DNA of 64,000 nt from positions 558,001 through 622,000 of the forward strand of contig NZ_OCTP01000010.1 of the NCBI RefSeq assembly GCF_900232825.1, read 5' to 3'. Position 1 is the stretch's first letter, and every line of letters begins with the position of its first letter. The notes beneath the pieces are model-generated. The model saw nothing but the letters and a program-made list of their open reading frames with translations, did not search any database and had not been told where the DNA came from. This stretch comes from Anaerococcus sp. Marseille-P3625. GTDB lineage: Bacteria; Bacillota; Clostridia; Tissierellales; Peptoniphilaceae. Below, one piece after another: positions 18,405 to 28,714 of the stretch. Both the position numbers and the translations under genes were made by a program.

Positions 18405-19769
18405 ATGATACACCAATATAAAGCCAAAGGCTTTAATATAGTTTTAGATACATTTAGTGGTTCAGTCCACGCTGTCGATGATGTTACTTATGAGATTATT
18501 TCCTTATTTGAAAATTATAATAAGGATGAGATTAGAAAAAAGTTAGAAAAATATAACTTATCAGATGAAGAATATGATGAAGCTTATGAAGAAGTTAATA
18601 ATTTAGTTAAAGAAAATTTGTTATTTTCAACTGATAACTTTTCAAATTTATCCATAGATCTTAATAAAAGACCAACTTACGTTAAGGCAATTTGTCTTAA
18701 TGTAGCTCACACATGCAATCTTTCCTGCCAATATTGTTTTGCAAAGGGTGGCAAATATCAAGGAAAAGATGCCCTAATGACTCTTGGAACTGCCAAAGAT
18801 GCGGTAGATTTTCTTATAAAAAATTCTGGAAATCATTATAATCTTGATATTGATTTTTTTGGTGGAGAGCCACTAATGAATTGGAAGGTTGTAAAAGAAA
18901 CTGTAACTTATGCAAGAAGTTTAGAAGAAAAATACAATAAGCATTTTAATTTTACCCTTACAACTAATGGCATGCTTTTAGATGATGAAAAAATTGCATA
19001 TCTAAATGAGAATATGAAAAATGTGGTATTATCTCTTGATGGCAGAGCTGAAGTACATGATAATTTTAGAAAAACCTTATCTGGTAAGGGTTCTTTTGAT
19101 CTTGTAGTTCCAAACTTTCAAAATTTTGTTAAGCAAAGAAAAGATAAGGAATACTATATAAGAGGAACTTTTACAGCTAATAATCTTGATTTTACAAATG
19201 ATATAAAAACTTATCTTGATTTGGGATTTAAAAGAACATCACTTGAGCCAGTTGTGGGAAATTCCAAGGAAGATTTTGCCCTAAAAGATGAAGATTTGCC
19301 TTTTTTGTATGACCAATACGAAAAATTAGCCGATATGATGATAGAAGCAATTGATAAGGATGACGAATTTATTTTTTATCATTTTATGATAGATCTTGAA
19401 AATGGTCCTTGTGCTCAAAAAAGAATAAGTGGTTGTGGATCTGGGAGCGAATATATGGCAATTACTCCTGATAGATCCTTATATCCTTGCCATCAATTTG
19501 TTGGAAATAGCGATTTTGTAATAGGAAATCTTGATCAAGGAATTCTTAGAAATGACTTGATAAACGAATTTAAGACTTGCAATTGTTATTCCAAAGAAGA
19601 ATGTAAAACTTGTTGGGCAAGTATGTATTGTTCTGGTGGCTGTGCTGCAAATAATTACAATGCTAACGGCGATATAAATTCAACTTGCGATTATTCTTGC
19701 AAACTATTTAGAAAAAGAATTGAAATGGCAATAGCTATTAAAATTTACCAATATATGAAAGAAGCTTAA
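18405..19769 (+). CDS. scfB: Radical SAM SCIFF maturase
   Basis: Thioether-forming enzyme acting on ScfA, 454 aa. An N-terminal peptide-binding (RRE-like) region (about 1-90) precedes the radical SAM core with CNLSCQYCF (the CxxxCxxC cluster). The C-terminal SPASM/twitch region carries auxiliary-cluster cysteines in RISGCGSGSEYMAI, YPCHQF, CNCYSKEECKTC and YCSGGCAANN. The second of two tandem ATGs is chosen because family members begin MIH and the AAGGAG spacing then fits. Confidence 0.93.
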   Translation: MIHQYKAKGFNIVLDTFSGSVHAVDDVTYEIISLFENYNKDEIRKKLEKYNLSDEEYDEAYEEVNNLVKENLLFSTDNFSNLSIDLNKRPTYVKAICLNVAHTCNLSCQYCFAKGGKYQGKDALMTLGTAKDAVDFLIKNSGNHYNLDIDFFGGEPLMNWKVVKETVTYARSLEEKYNKHFNFTLTTNGMLLDDEKIAYLNENMKNVVLSLDGRAEVHDNFRKTLSGKGSFDLVVPNFQNFVKQRKDKEYYIRGTFTANNLDFTNDIKTYLDLGFKRTSLEPVVGNSKEDFALKDEDLPFLYDQYEKLADMMIEAIDKDDEFIFYHFMIDLENGPCAQKRISGCGSGSEYMAITPDRSLYPCHQFVGNSDFVIGNLDQGILRNDLINEFKTCNCYSKEECKTCWASMYCSGGCAANNYNANGDINSTCDYSCKLFRKRIEMAIAIKIYQYMKEA

Positions 19770-19774
19770 AAAAT

Positions 19775-19817
19775 AGAACTCTTTATTGATTAGCAACTAA
19801 TCTAAAGAGTTCTTTTT
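19775..19817. terminator. Bidirectional terminator between scfB and comF
   Basis: Stem AGAACTCTTT/AAAGAGTTCT (19775-19784 and 19804-19813), extended by an inner GATTAG/CTAATC pairing. There is a T-run on the plus strand and, on the minus strand, a T-run from the A-rich left flank. The flanking genes converge. Confidence 0.8.
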
Positions 19818-20442
19818 AACTTAATCTATGTTCTGATGTTATTGCTAGTGCTTTTACTTCCCTAGCATTTTTTTCTTTTAAAACTTTTCCAATTTCCTTT
19901 ACGGTATTTCCAGTCGTTATAATATCATCAATTATCAAAATAGATTTATTTTTTAAATCAGAGTCTATACTAAAAGCTCCCTTTAGATTATAAGATCTTT
20001 CTTCTTTATTTAGCTTATGTTGGGCTTTTGTTTCAGAAATTTTTCTAAAATTTTCAAGGTAATTTGGCTTGATTTGGTCAATAAAATAATCTGTTATCAT
20101 TTTGATATGGTCAAAACCTCTTTTGTTTAAGACTTTTTTTGAAGATGGTGATGGTAAAATATAATCGCATGAAAACAAATCATTTACTTTGCCATAATCA
20201 AAAATCATGCTGGCGAATACTTTAGCTAAAGAAGTATTTCTATTAAATTTGTAATCTGCTACTAATTTTTTCATTTCTTCGTTGTAGTAATAGATAGCAT
20301 GAGCAGAAATATCATCAATATCAAATTTATTTGCCACATAATCCAATTTTTTCAAGCATTTTTTGCACAAAGAATGATGGGAAATAGGATTTTCCTTGCA
20401 AAGATAGCAGGTATTTTTATCCAAAAATAAAAAGTCAATCAA
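19816..20442 (-). CDS. comF: ComF-family phosphoribosyltransferase-like protein
   Basis: A 208-aa homologue of the competence protein ComFC. An N-terminal zinc-ribbon-like cluster CYLCKENP...CKKC is followed by a PRTase fold with ILIIDDIITTGNTVKEIG. In transformable bacteria ComF works with DNA uptake; no other com gene is in the window, so a competence role is inference. The gene overlaps the recD2 end by 8 nt. Confidence 0.85.
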   Translation of the reverse strand: MIDFLFLDKNTCYLCKENPISHHSLCKKCLKKLDYVANKFDIDDISAHAIYYYNEEMKKLVADYKFNRNTSLAKVFASMIFDYGKVNDLFSCDYILPSPSSKKVLNKRGFDHIKMITDYFIDQIKPNYLENFRKISETKAQHKLNKEERSYNLKGAFSIDSDLKNKSILIIDDIITTGNTVKEIGKVLKEKNAREVKALAITSEHRLS

Positions 20443-22591
20443 AATTCATATTCTCCATTTCCTTTATCCAATAGGATAAATTTGTAAATCTTTTGTTGGA
20501 ATAATTATTATCTATCATTTGCTTTAAAATTCTTTTTTCTCCAACTAAGACAAGCAATTTTTTAGCACGTGTTATGCCTGTGTATAGTAGATTTCTATTT
20601 AAAAGCATTGGAGCAACTTGCATCATCGGGATTATTACACAATCAAATTCTGAACCTTGTGACTTATGAATTGTAATTGCATAGGAAAGTTCCAAATCTT
20701 TTATATCTTCTTTATTGTAGCTTACCAAAGATCCATCATAAAAAATTACCTTTATCATCTCTTCTTGATAATCTATACTGTCGATAAAGCCAATATCACC
20801 ATTATAAACTCCCTCAGCATCTACTGATGAATTTTCTGGAATTAGATCATAATTATTTCTAATTTGCATAACTTTATCATCAACTTTAAAATTTTTATCA
20901 TTTATTTTAAGGCTTTTTTCTGATTTATTTAACAATTTTTGAAGATTTTTATTGATATTTTGAGAACCCCAATTAGTTTTTTTGCTTGGACATAATATTT
21001 GTATATCTTTTATGCTGTCAAAGTTATAAAATTTTGCTAGTCTATTGGAAACTAAATCTCCAAGTACAAAATCAAAATTATTCTGATTTGCCTCTATGAA
21101 AAAAAAGTCCTTGTCAGCTTCATTTAATATCGGGTACTGACCCTTGTTTATTCTATGAGCATTTACTATGATATTTGATTTAAGTGATTGCCTATAAATT
21201 TTTTCAAGTCTTACGGTTTTGATATTTGTATTTATAATATCTTTTAAAACATTTCCAGGGCCCACAGAAGGAAGTTGGTCGCTATCTCCTACCATAATTA
21301 GGGCTGTATTTTCAGAAATAGCTGATAAAAGTTGTCGCATCAAATAAATATCAACCATACTCATCTCATCTACGATAATATAATCTTTATCAATTGGATT
21401 ATCTTGATTATATAGGGCGACTTTTTCTTCAGGTTTGATGCCTAATAGTCTATGAATTGTGTAGGCTTGTTCGTTTGAAGATTCTTGAATTCTTTTTGCT
21501 GCTCTGCCAGTTGGTGCAAGGAGAGCATAAGTTAGTTTGTTGTCGGTTAATATTTTTGTAATAGCCTTTATAACTGTGGTTTTTCCAGTACCAGGACCAC
21601 CAGTTATTACTAAAAGCATATTCTTAAAAGCCTCAGTAATTGCGTTTTCTTGCTCTTTTGAAAATATAGAGAAATCAAAATCTATATCTACATCAAAAAT
21701 ATAAGGACTATTTTTCTTTAAAAATAATGCGGTTGCTATAAATTTTTCAGCCTTAAACAAGGAATTTTTGTAAACATATTTCTTATCTTCTATTATGACA
21801 ATGTCGATTTTTCTCTCGATAGCATCATCGTCTATCTCTTTTTTTATATCTTCGCTTGTGATATTTAATAGCTTTGAAACTTTTTTTACAAGCAAATCGT
21901 ATTCTATAGAGCAGTGACCGTTAAAATCAGCTTCGTAGGATAAAATATAATTTATACCAGCCGAAATTCTAAATTTTGAATTTGATGCTATTTGCATATT
22001 AAAGGCAATTTTATCAGCAATAGCAAAGCCTATGCCAGAAATATCTTCTACTAGCTTGTAGGGGTTTGATTTGATGATATCTATGGTGTTCTCCTTATAA
22101 AGCTTATAAATTTTCATTGATAAGTTGTAGGAAATATTTAAGTTTTGTAAAAATAAAATGGTATCCCTTGATTCTTTTAGATCATTTGATGAAATTTTAA
22201 TTTCTTCTAATTTTTTCTTGCCAATGCCTTTTATTTTTAAAAGCTTCTCAGGATTTTTGTAAATAATATCGATGGAATCTTTGCCAAATTCATTATATAT
22301 AACAATAGCAGTTTTTTTGCCTATTCCTTTGATATTTGAATTGGCAAGAAAATTTATAATTCCTGTCTTGTCATTTGGTTTTACTAAACTTATAGAATCT
22401 ACATTTATCTGTTCACCATATTTATCATGATAAACAAAAGTTCCAATGATATTTACATTGTCGCCTTCATTAAAAATAGGCATAGTACCAACACAAGTTA
22501 TAGAATCGTCAGATGTTTTTAGCTTTATTATAGTATAGCCATTTTCTTCATTTCTATAAATTATATTAGTTACTATGCCTTTAATTTCCAT
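20435..22591 (-). CDS. recD2: ATP-dependent 5'-3' DNA helicase RecD2
   Basis: RecBC-independent RecD-type superfamily 1B helicase of 718 aa. The N-terminal OB-like and helix-hairpin-helix region (about 1-200) contains NIKGIGKKTA and KIKGIGKKKLEEI. The motor has Walker A ITGGPGTGKTTVIKA, motif Ia LLAPTGRAAKR, motif II VDEMSMVD, motif III VGDSDQLPSVGPG and motif VI YTGITRAKKLLVLVG. The length suits RecD2. Directly downstream of murA. Confidence 0.93.
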   Translation of the reverse strand: MEIKGIVTNIIYRNEENGYTIIKLKTSDDSITCVGTMPIFNEGDNVNIIGTFVYHDKYGEQINVDSISLVKPNDKTGIINFLANSNIKGIGKKTAIVIYNEFGKDSIDIIYKNPEKLLKIKGIGKKKLEEIKISSNDLKESRDTILFLQNLNISYNLSMKIYKLYKENTIDIIKSNPYKLVEDISGIGFAIADKIAFNMQIASNSKFRISAGINYILSYEADFNGHCSIEYDLLVKKVSKLLNITSEDIKKEIDDDAIERKIDIVIIEDKKYVYKNSLFKAEKFIATALFLKKNSPYIFDVDIDFDFSIFSKEQENAITEAFKNMLLVITGGPGTGKTTVIKAITKILTDNKLTYALLAPTGRAAKRIQESSNEQAYTIHRLLGIKPEEKVALYNQDNPIDKDYIIVDEMSMVDIYLMRQLLSAISENTALIMVGDSDQLPSVGPGNVLKDIINTNIKTVRLEKIYRQSLKSNIIVNAHRINKGQYPILNEADKDFFFIEANQNNFDFVLGDLVSNRLAKFYNFDSIKDIQILCPSKKTNWGSQNINKNLQKLLNKSEKSLKINDKNFKVDDKVMQIRNNYDLIPENSSVDAEGVYNGDIGFIDSIDYQEEMIKVIFYDGSLVSYNKEDIKDLELSYAITIHKSQGSEFDCVIIPMMQVAPMLLNRNLLYTGITRAKKLLVLVGEKRILKQMIDNNYSNKRFTNLSYWIKEMENMNFD

Positions 22592-23869
22592 TTATTTTTC
22601 TTTAACTCTCTTTATGTCAGCTCCCAATTTTCTAAATTTACCCTCAAGGTCGCTGTAGCCCCTATCTATATGATAAATATCAGAAACTCTAGTTTCGCCT
22701 TTTGCTGTAAGTCCAGCCATAACTAAAGCTGCACCAGCTCTAAGATCTGTCGCTTTTACGCTAGCTCCATGGAGTCTGTCAACGCCAACAACAGTCGCCC
22801 TATTGCCACTAGTTGCAATCGCAGCTCCCATTTTGTTAAGTTGTTCAACATGCATAAACCTATTTTCAAAAACAGTTTCTTGAATTTTACTTTCTCCATT
22901 GCAAACTGTCATTAGTGCCATAAATTGAGCTTGTGCATCTGTAGGAAAACCTGGATATGGTAGAGTTTGAACATTGGTTGGTTTTAACCTATGATTAGTA
23001 CTAACTCTGATTATATCCTCATCTTCATATTCTTCTACACTTGCTCCCATTTCAATAAGCTTTGCTATGATTGGTCTAATGTGAGATCCTATAACATTTT
23101 TTATTGTTACATCCCCTTTTGTCATCACTGCAGCAATCATATAACTTGCAGCCTCAATCCTATCAGGGATGATTGTATGACGAGCTCCTGTAAGTTTTTC
23201 AACTCCTTCAATCACAATTGTAGATGTTCCAGCTCCTTTAATTTTTGCACCCATTTTTGATAAAAATGAAGCCAAATCAACAATTTCTGGTTCTTTTGCT
23301 GCATTTTCTATGGTTGTTTCACCTTTTGCTAAAGTTGCTGCCATCATTATATTTTGTGTAGCACCTACTGATGGGAAGTCAAGATATATTTCATTGCCAA
23401 AAAGCTCACCATCTGTTGTTATTGAAATCTCATCATCATTTACCATGCTTTCTGCACCTAGTGCTTGAAAACCCTTAAGATGTAGATCGATTGGTCTTGC
23501 ACCAATATTACATCCTCCAGGAGCTTTTGTGTAGGCTTTTTTGAATCTTGATAAAAGAGGACCCATAACCACAAAAGATGCACGCATTTTATCCATCAAT
23601 TCAAACGGAGTTTCGCAGGTGTTTATATTTGAAGAATCAATTCTTACAGTTTCATCATCAATGTATTCAACCTTACTGCCTAAATGTCTTAAAACATCAA
23701 TCATTATCTCCACATCTTTTAGCTTTGGAACTGCTTCTAAGATAATTTCTTCAGTTCCCAAAACGCAAGCTGCAAGTATTGGTAAGGCTGAGTTTTTTGC
23801 TCCTGATATACAAACCTCTCCCTCTAAAGGCTTGCCTCCATTTATTACTAATATTTCTTTATTATCCAT
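22592..23869 (-). CDS. murA: UDP-N-acetylglucosamine 1-carboxyvinyltransferase
   Basis: First committed step of peptidoglycan synthesis: adds enolpyruvate from PEP to UDP-GlcNAc. At 425 aa, with the catalytic Cys in APGGCNIGARPIDLH, so the fosfomycin-sensitive Cys form. The start GGKPLEGEVCISGAKNSALP and the C-terminal RAGAALVMAGL are typical. Gram-positives often have two paralogues; which this is cannot be decided here. Confidence 0.95.
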   Translation of the reverse strand: MDNKEILVINGGKPLEGEVCISGAKNSALPILAACVLGTEEIILEAVPKLKDVEIMIDVLRHLGSKVEYIDDETVRIDSSNINTCETPFELMDKMRASFVVMGPLLSRFKKAYTKAPGGCNIGARPIDLHLKGFQALGAESMVNDDEISITTDGELFGNEIYLDFPSVGATQNIMMAATLAKGETTIENAAKEPEIVDLASFLSKMGAKIKGAGTSTIVIEGVEKLTGARHTIIPDRIEAASYMIAAVMTKGDVTIKNVIGSHIRPIIAKLIEMGASVEEYEDEDIIRVSTNHRLKPTNVQTLPYPGFPTDAQAQFMALMTVCNGESKIQETVFENRFMHVEQLNKMGAAIATSGNRATVVGVDRLHGASVKATDLRAGAALVMAGLTAKGETRVSDIYHIDRGYSDLEGKFRKLGADIKRVKEK

Positions 23870-23880
23870 TTAATATTCCT

Positions 23881-24513
23881 TTATTTTGTGCCAAATAATC
23901 TATCTCCCGCATCGCCAAGACCTGGTACAATATAACTATTTTCATTTAATCCTTCATCAAGTTGAGCTACAGTTATAGCCACATCTGGATGCTCTTTGCC
24001 TAATTTTTCTAGGCCTTCTGGAGCTGCAATTATAGAAAGTAATCTTATAGAATTACAACCTTTTGCTTTAAGGTTTTCTATTGCATCGCAAGCAGATCCA
24101 CCTGTAGCAAGCATAGGATCAATTACAAAAATGTCTCTTTTATCAACATCTAGTGGTAGTTTTGAATAATATTCAACTGGTTTTAAAGTTTTCTCATCTC
24201 TATACATACCAATATGTCCAATTTTGGCAGCTGGGAAAACTTCCAAAACTCCATCAACCATTCCAAGTCCTGCTCTAAGAATTGGCACAATACCAAGCTT
24301 TTTACCTGATAGTCTGTAGCCAGTTGTTTTTGTTATTGGAGTTTCAACTTCATATTCTTCTAATTCTAAATCCTTGCTGGCTTCATAAGCTAAAATCATT
24401 GCAATTTCTTTAATTATTGATCTAAACTCATTTGATCCAGTATTTATATCTCTTAAAATAGAAATTTTGTGTTTAATTACTGGGTGGTCTAATACTTTTA
24501 CTCTCTCTTGCAT
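23881..24513 (-). CDS. upp: Uracil phosphoribosyltransferase
   Basis: Salvage enzyme making UMP from uracil and PRPP, 210 aa. Signature stretches [13 protein letters not shown], the PRPP loop [14 protein letters not shown] and the uracil-binding tail [13 protein letters not shown] are intact. It complements the de novo pyr operon of this window. Confidence 0.96.
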   Translation of the reverse strand: MQERVKVLDHPVIKHKISILRDINTGSNEFRSIIKEIAMILAYEASKDLELEEYEVETPITKTTGYRLSGKKLGIVPILRAGLGMVDGVLEVFPAAKIGHIGMYRDEKTLKPVEYYSKLPLDVDKRDIFVIDPMLATGGSACDAIENLKAKGCNSIRLLSIIAAPEGLEKLGKEHPDVAITVAQLDEGLNENSYIVPGLGDAGDRLFGTK

Positions 24514-24521
24514 AATCTCTC

Positions 24522-25559
24522 CTATAAGTAAATTACATTTCCTGATGCTGATTTTTTCATCCTATTCATTATACTCTTACCCAAGTTTATTTCTTCAACT
24601 CCTTGAGCTAGGATTACATCTACATTTTCCATATCCATCAATCTTAAGGATGTAAATAAAACATGACTCATATAAGATAAGTCAGCTTTATCTCCTAAGC
24701 TAATTAAAAAATAGTCCTTAAAATCATTCTTATATTGATCAAAAACTAATACACCAACTTTTAATCCTTTTTCTTCTAATTCCAAAGCCTTTGTTTTTAT
24801 AGCTTCTTCTGATTTTTCTCCTAGGTAAACTTCCATTTTTGCTTTTGGTGCATAATGTTTATATTTTTGTCCTGGAGATTTAGGAATTTTTGAATTATCA
24901 ACTAAGCTATCATCTAATCTTACATCTGATAAAATTTCTTTGATAAATTCAAAAGTATAAAATCCTGGCCTTAAAATAGTTGGAATATCTTCACTCATGT
25001 CAATTACAGTTGATTCTATTCCAATATCAGATTCTCCACCATCTAAAATGAGCTTGATTTTGCCATTCATATCATTATATACATCATCTGCTCTTGTTGG
25101 AGATGGCTTTCCTGAAATATTGGCACTTGGTGCTGCTATTGGAGTATTTGAAGTTTCGATTAGGCTTTGTGCAATCTTATTGCTTGGAAATCTAATAGCT
25201 ACAGTATCAAGTCCTGCAGTTATAATATTTGGTATTATCTTTGATTTTTTAAAAATTATAGTTAGTGGGCCTGGCCAGCACTTATCTATTAATTTTTTTG
25301 ATTTTGGATCTATATTTTCTACTAAATTATACAACATAGATATATTAGAAATATGTAAAATTAATGGATTATCTGATGGCCTACCCTTAGCTTCAAATAT
25401 TTTTTTACATGCATTTTCATTTAGTCCGTCAGCTCCTAATCCATAAACAGTTTCTGTAGGAAAAGCTACAAGCTCACCATTTTTTATAAGGTCACTTGCT
25501 TTTTTTATAATATTTTCATCTATATTTTTGCTATCTAATTTAGAAATCTTCGTAATCAT
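24522..25559 (-). CDS. L-threonylcarbamoyladenylate synthase, Sua5 type
   Basis: Makes the threonylcarbamoyl-AMP used for t6A37 of tRNAs. At 345 aa it is the two-domain Sua5 form: a YrdC domain (about 15-205, with [14 protein letters not shown] and [15 protein letters not shown]) and a C-terminal Sua5 domain (about 235-345), rather than the single-domain TsaC. The start overlaps the CDF gene end by 20 nt. Confidence 0.92.
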   Translation of the reverse strand: MITKISKLDSKNIDENIIKKASDLIKNGELVAFPTETVYGLGADGLNENACKKIFEAKGRPSDNPLILHISNISMLYNLVENIDPKSKKLIDKCWPGPLTIIFKKSKIIPNIITAGLDTVAIRFPSNKIAQSLIETSNTPIAAPSANISGKPSPTRADDVYNDMNGKIKLILDGGESDIGIESTVIDMSEDIPTILRPGFYTFEFIKEILSDVRLDDSLVDNSKIPKSPGQKYKHYAPKAKMEVYLGEKSEEAIKTKALELEEKGLKVGVLVFDQYKNDFKDYFLISLGDKADLSYMSHVLFTSLRLMDMENVDVILAQGVEEINLGKSIMNRMKKSASGNVIYL

Positions 25560-26535
25560 ATTTTGCCTTTTCTTCTAAATTTTCTATCTGTTTTTTTATA
25601 TCATCATCGATTATCAAGGTATAAGTAGGATCCATGTGTATGCTTAGTTTTATTCCCACTTCTTTTTTTATTCTTTTTTGTATATCTGTTATAAGCATAT
25701 GGGCAACAAGCAAAGATAAATTTTGTGCAATTTCAACATCCACAGAACCATCTACATGACCTTTTCCGTATTCGTGGATTTCCAAATTATGAAAACCTAC
25801 TATAAAATCATTATCAAGAAGTATAATTGAAATTTTTTCTTCAATTTCCGGATTTATTCTTTCGCCAATCAAATAATTTAGCGTATCCTTAAACATATTA
25901 AATCCAGGGATAAAGACTGCTACAGATAAGAAAATACCTGCAATTGCATCTACATTGAAATCCACGTATTTTTGGATATATAAACTTATAATGATTGCAA
26001 GTGTTGATAAGATATCGTTTCTTGAATCTACCATAACTCCATAGTTTAGCTCAGAATCTAATTTAAAATAGAGTCTCCTATTTAAAATATAAATATAAAT
26101 TTTTGCCAAAATACTTAAAATAAGAATTAAAGCAATTGTAAAATTCATTTTTACAAAATTATCTTCTTTGAATTTGCCAATAGAGTTTAGAAATAATTGA
26201 AATCCTACATACATTATTAAAATTCCTACAAACATAGAAACTAAAAACTCCATCCTCCCATGGCCGTGAGGATGCTCTTTATCTGCAGGTTTTCTACTTA
26301 ATTTTGAACCCAAAAATGCTAAAATAGCAACCATTGTATCAGATAAATTGTTAAAGGCGTCGTTTATTATACTTGCTGAATTTGCTATTAGGCCTATCAC
26401 TAACTTGCTGATAGCTAGTATTATATTTAAGATAATGGATATTGAAGATGAAAGAGAAATTAATTTTAATCTCACTTCAGGATTATCCGTATTTTTGTAG
26501 TCCTTAATAAATTTTTCAGAAAGAAAATTAAACAA
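25540..26535 (-). CDS. Cation diffusion facilitator transporter
   Basis: Divalent metal efflux protein of 331 aa. About six membrane helices (25-215) precede a cytoplasmic ferredoxin-like domain (about 225-310). Metal-site helices show ASIINDAFNNLSDT and, later, MVDSRNDIL; PHGHGRMEFL is the usual loop. The first His/Asp position of the canonical HSxxD is Asn here, so the metal preference is open. One base separates it from prfA. Confidence 0.88.
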   Translation of the reverse strand: MFNFLSEKFIKDYKNTDNPEVRLKLISLSSSISIILNIILAISKLVIGLIANSASIINDAFNNLSDTMVAILAFLGSKLSRKPADKEHPHGHGRMEFLVSMFVGILIMYVGFQLFLNSIGKFKEDNFVKMNFTIALILILSILAKIYIYILNRRLYFKLDSELNYGVMVDSRNDILSTLAIIISLYIQKYVDFNVDAIAGIFLSVAVFIPGFNMFKDTLNYLIGERINPEIEEKISIILLDNDFIVGFHNLEIHEYGKGHVDGSVDVEIAQNLSLLVAHMLITDIQKRIKKEVGIKLSIHMDPTYTLIIDDDIKKQIENLEEKAKYDYEDF

Positions 26536-26536
26536 A

Positions 26537-27607
26537 TTATTCTCCTATATGTTCAAGTTTTCTTGTTTGATCTTCTGCTATTAATGAATCGATCATTTCT
26601 TCGATATCTCCATTTAAAAAATCTTCTAGTTGATAAATAGTTTTATTTATCCTATGATCTGTAATTCTTCCTTGTGGAAAATTATAGGTTCTGATTCTCT
26701 CACTTCTATCTCCAGTACCAACTTGAGATTTTCTATTATCGGCTATTTCCTTGTTTCTTTTTTCTTCTTCTATTTCATAAAGACGAGCTCTAAGAACTCT
26801 CATTGCCTTATCTTTATTTTTTATTTGAGATTTTTCATCTTGGCAAGTTACAACTAAGCCTGTTGGAATGTGGGTAATTCTTACGGCAGAATCTGTTGTA
26901 TTTACAGATTGTCCACCATTTCCAGATGATCTATAAACATCAACTCTTATGTCATTCGGGTCAATATTTATATCTACATCATCTACTTCTGGCAAAACTG
27001 CAACTGTTGCTGTTGAGGTATGAATTCTTCCACCTGATTCTGTTTCAGGCACACGTTGAACTCTGTGAACTCCAGATTCATATTTTAATTTTGAATACGC
27101 TCCCTCGCCTTTTACGACAAAAGTAGCTTCTTTTATTCCTCCAACTCCTTGAGTTTGAACTTCTATTTCTTCTGTTTTAAAGCCAGCCTTATCAGCATAC
27201 ATATTGTACATTCTGTATAAATCACCAGCGAAAAGTCCAGCTTCATCTCCACCAGCACCTGGTCTAATTTCAACAATAACGTCTTTGGTGTCGTTAGGAT
27301 CTTTTGGAATAAGAAGAATTTTTAAATCATTATTGTAAATTTCTAAATTTTTCTTTTCTTCTGCAATTTGATCTTTTAGCATTTCAACCATTTCGCTATC
27401 GTTAGTTTCGTTTAGTAATTCTTGATTTTCCTCAATTGTGGCTTCAGCTTTTAAAATTTCTTCGTATTTTTCTACAACTGGTTTAAGGGAATTGTATTCT
27501 CTAGAAATTTTGGTAAACTCATCTATATTAGATAAAATTGCTGGATCGGCAAGTTTACTTTCAAGTTCTTTGTAATTTTCTCTTATATGGTTTAAATTAT
27601 CAAACAT
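26537..27607 (-). CDS. prfA: Peptide chain release factor 1
   Basis: Terminates translation at UAA and UAG, 356 aa. The peptidyl-hydrolysis GGQ is in [17 protein letters not shown]; the codon-recognition tripeptide region is [12 protein letters not shown], the Firmicute form of RF1. Followed on the genome by CDF and preceded by prmC, its own methyltransferase, a conserved pairing. Confidence 0.96.
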   Translation of the reverse strand: MFDNLNHIRENYKELESKLADPAILSNIDEFTKISREYNSLKPVVEKYEEILKAEATIEENQELLNETNDSEMVEMLKDQIAEEKKNLEIYNNDLKILLIPKDPNDTKDVIVEIRPGAGGDEAGLFAGDLYRMYNMYADKAGFKTEEIEVQTQGVGGIKEATFVVKGEGAYSKLKYESGVHRVQRVPETESGGRIHTSTATVAVLPEVDDVDINIDPNDIRVDVYRSSGNGGQSVNTTDSAVRITHIPTGLVVTCQDEKSQIKNKDKAMRVLRARLYEIEEEKRNKEIADNRKSQVGTGDRSERIRTYNFPQGRITDHRINKTIYQLEDFLNGDIEEMIDSLIAEDQTRKLEHIGE

Positions 27608-27609
27608 AT

Positions 27610-28404
27610 TTATCCTTTCTTTGCTATAACAAATCTATCAAAATCATTAAAATCTTTTAAATTTTCAATATTTTTAAAATCAGATTTGACCAACAGCTTA
27701 TTTATCTCATTCTTTTGATCATATCCAATTTCAAAAATCAAATGACCATCTTCTTTTAAAAATTTGTTGGCTTCACTTATGATTTTTCTGTAAAAATATA
27801 AGCCATCTTCTCCACCATAAAGAGCATTTTTAGGCTCGTAATACAATTTTTCATCCAAATTCAAATAATCTTTTTTGTTGATATAAGGTGGATTTGAAAT
27901 TATTATATCAAATTTTTCTTCGATATTATCAAATAAATCAGAAATTTTAAATTCCACATTTGGTAAGCTTAAATTATTCTTATTTTCATTTGATAGGTCA
28001 ATAGCTTCTCTACTTATATCAAGACCAACAATCTCTGAATTAGGAAGATTGTAAGCTAAGCTTAAGCTTATTGCACCTGATCCTGAACCGACGTCTAATA
28101 TTTTTTCTTTATTATAATTCGATTTAATTATATAATCTATTATTATCTCAGTTTCAAATCTTGGAATTAAGGCTCTTTGATCTACTTTTAATTTAAGATT
28201 ATAAAAATTCCAATAGCCAATTGCATATTGGAGTGGATATCCTTTTTCTATTTTACTTTCAATTTCTAGAATTTTCTTGCTTAAATCACTATCAAGCTTT
28301 TGATTTGGATTTAAATACAAATATGATTTTGGTTTATCCAATAAGTAAGTTAGAGCTATTATTAAATCTTCGTTCTTTCTTTCTATTATATCTTTTATTT
28401 TCAT
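27610..28404 (-). CDS. prmC: Release factor glutamine methyltransferase
   Basis: Methylates the Gln of the GGQ motif in release factors, 264 aa from the ATG at 28404; a GTG at 28413 would add three residues. The SAM-binding [16 protein letters not shown] and the catalytic NPPY ([10 protein letters not shown]) are present. No convincing RBS is visible, and the rpmE terminator ends just upstream, so expression may rely on readthrough. Confidence 0.93.
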   Translation of the reverse strand: MKIKDIIERKNEDLIIALTYLLDKPKSYLYLNPNQKLDSDLSKKILEIESKIEKGYPLQYAIGYWNFYNLKLKVDQRALIPRFETEIIIDYIIKSNYNKEKILDVGSGSGAISLSLAYNLPNSEIVGLDISREAIDLSNENKNNLSLPNVEFKISDLFDNIEEKFDIIISNPPYINKKDYLNLDEKLYYEPKNALYGGEDGLYFYRKIISEANKFLKEDGHLIFEIGYDQKNEINKLLVKSDFKNIENLKDFNDFDRFVIAKKG

Positions 28405-28413
28405 TATGCACAC

Positions 28414-28442
28414 AAAAATAAGGTTAGTTGCCTAACCTTATT
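28414..28442 (-). terminator. Terminator after rpmE
   Basis: On the minus strand an 11-bp stem AATAAGGTTAG/CTAACCTTATT with a 4-nt loop, then TTTTTG. It sits between the rpmE stop codon and the prmC start. Confidence 0.75.
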
Positions 28443-28644
28443 ATTTTCTTCCATATCTTTTGTTGAATTTTTCTACATTACCACCACGTTCAGCATTTCT
28501 TTGTTTACCTGAGTAGAATGGATGGCAATTGCTGCAAACTTCTACCTTGATTTCTTCTTCTGTAGAACCTACTGTAAATTCGTTTCCACAAGAAATGCAG
28601 GTAACTTTAGCTTGGTGATATTCTGGATGTAATTCTTTTTTCAT
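28441..28644 (-). CDS. rpmE: 50S ribosomal protein L31 (zinc-binding type)
   Basis: A 67-aa ribosomal protein starting [11 protein letters not shown], with the RBS AGAGGTG just before this ATG; an upstream in-frame ATG at 28668 is rejected because it lacks an RBS. Zinc cysteines in CISCGNEF and [12 protein letters not shown] show the C+ form. Confidence 0.95.
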   Translation of the reverse strand: MKKELHPEYHQAKVTCISCGNEFTVGSTEEEIKVEVCSNCHPFYSGKQRNAERGGNVEKFNKRYGRK

Positions 28645-28684
28645 ATAAACACCTCTATTTTCCTTCATTCAATAAGCATTTTTT

Positions 28685-28713
28685 ATTATACCATGTTTTT
28701 AAAAACAAATCAA
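28685..28713 (-). promoter_or_regulatory. Promoter of rpmE
   Basis: On the minus strand, -35 TTGATT (28708-28713), 17-nt spacer, -10 TATAAT (28685-28690) preceded by TGG. It directly follows the rho stop codon, so rpmE has its own start site. Confidence 0.7.
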
Positions 28714-28714
28714 G

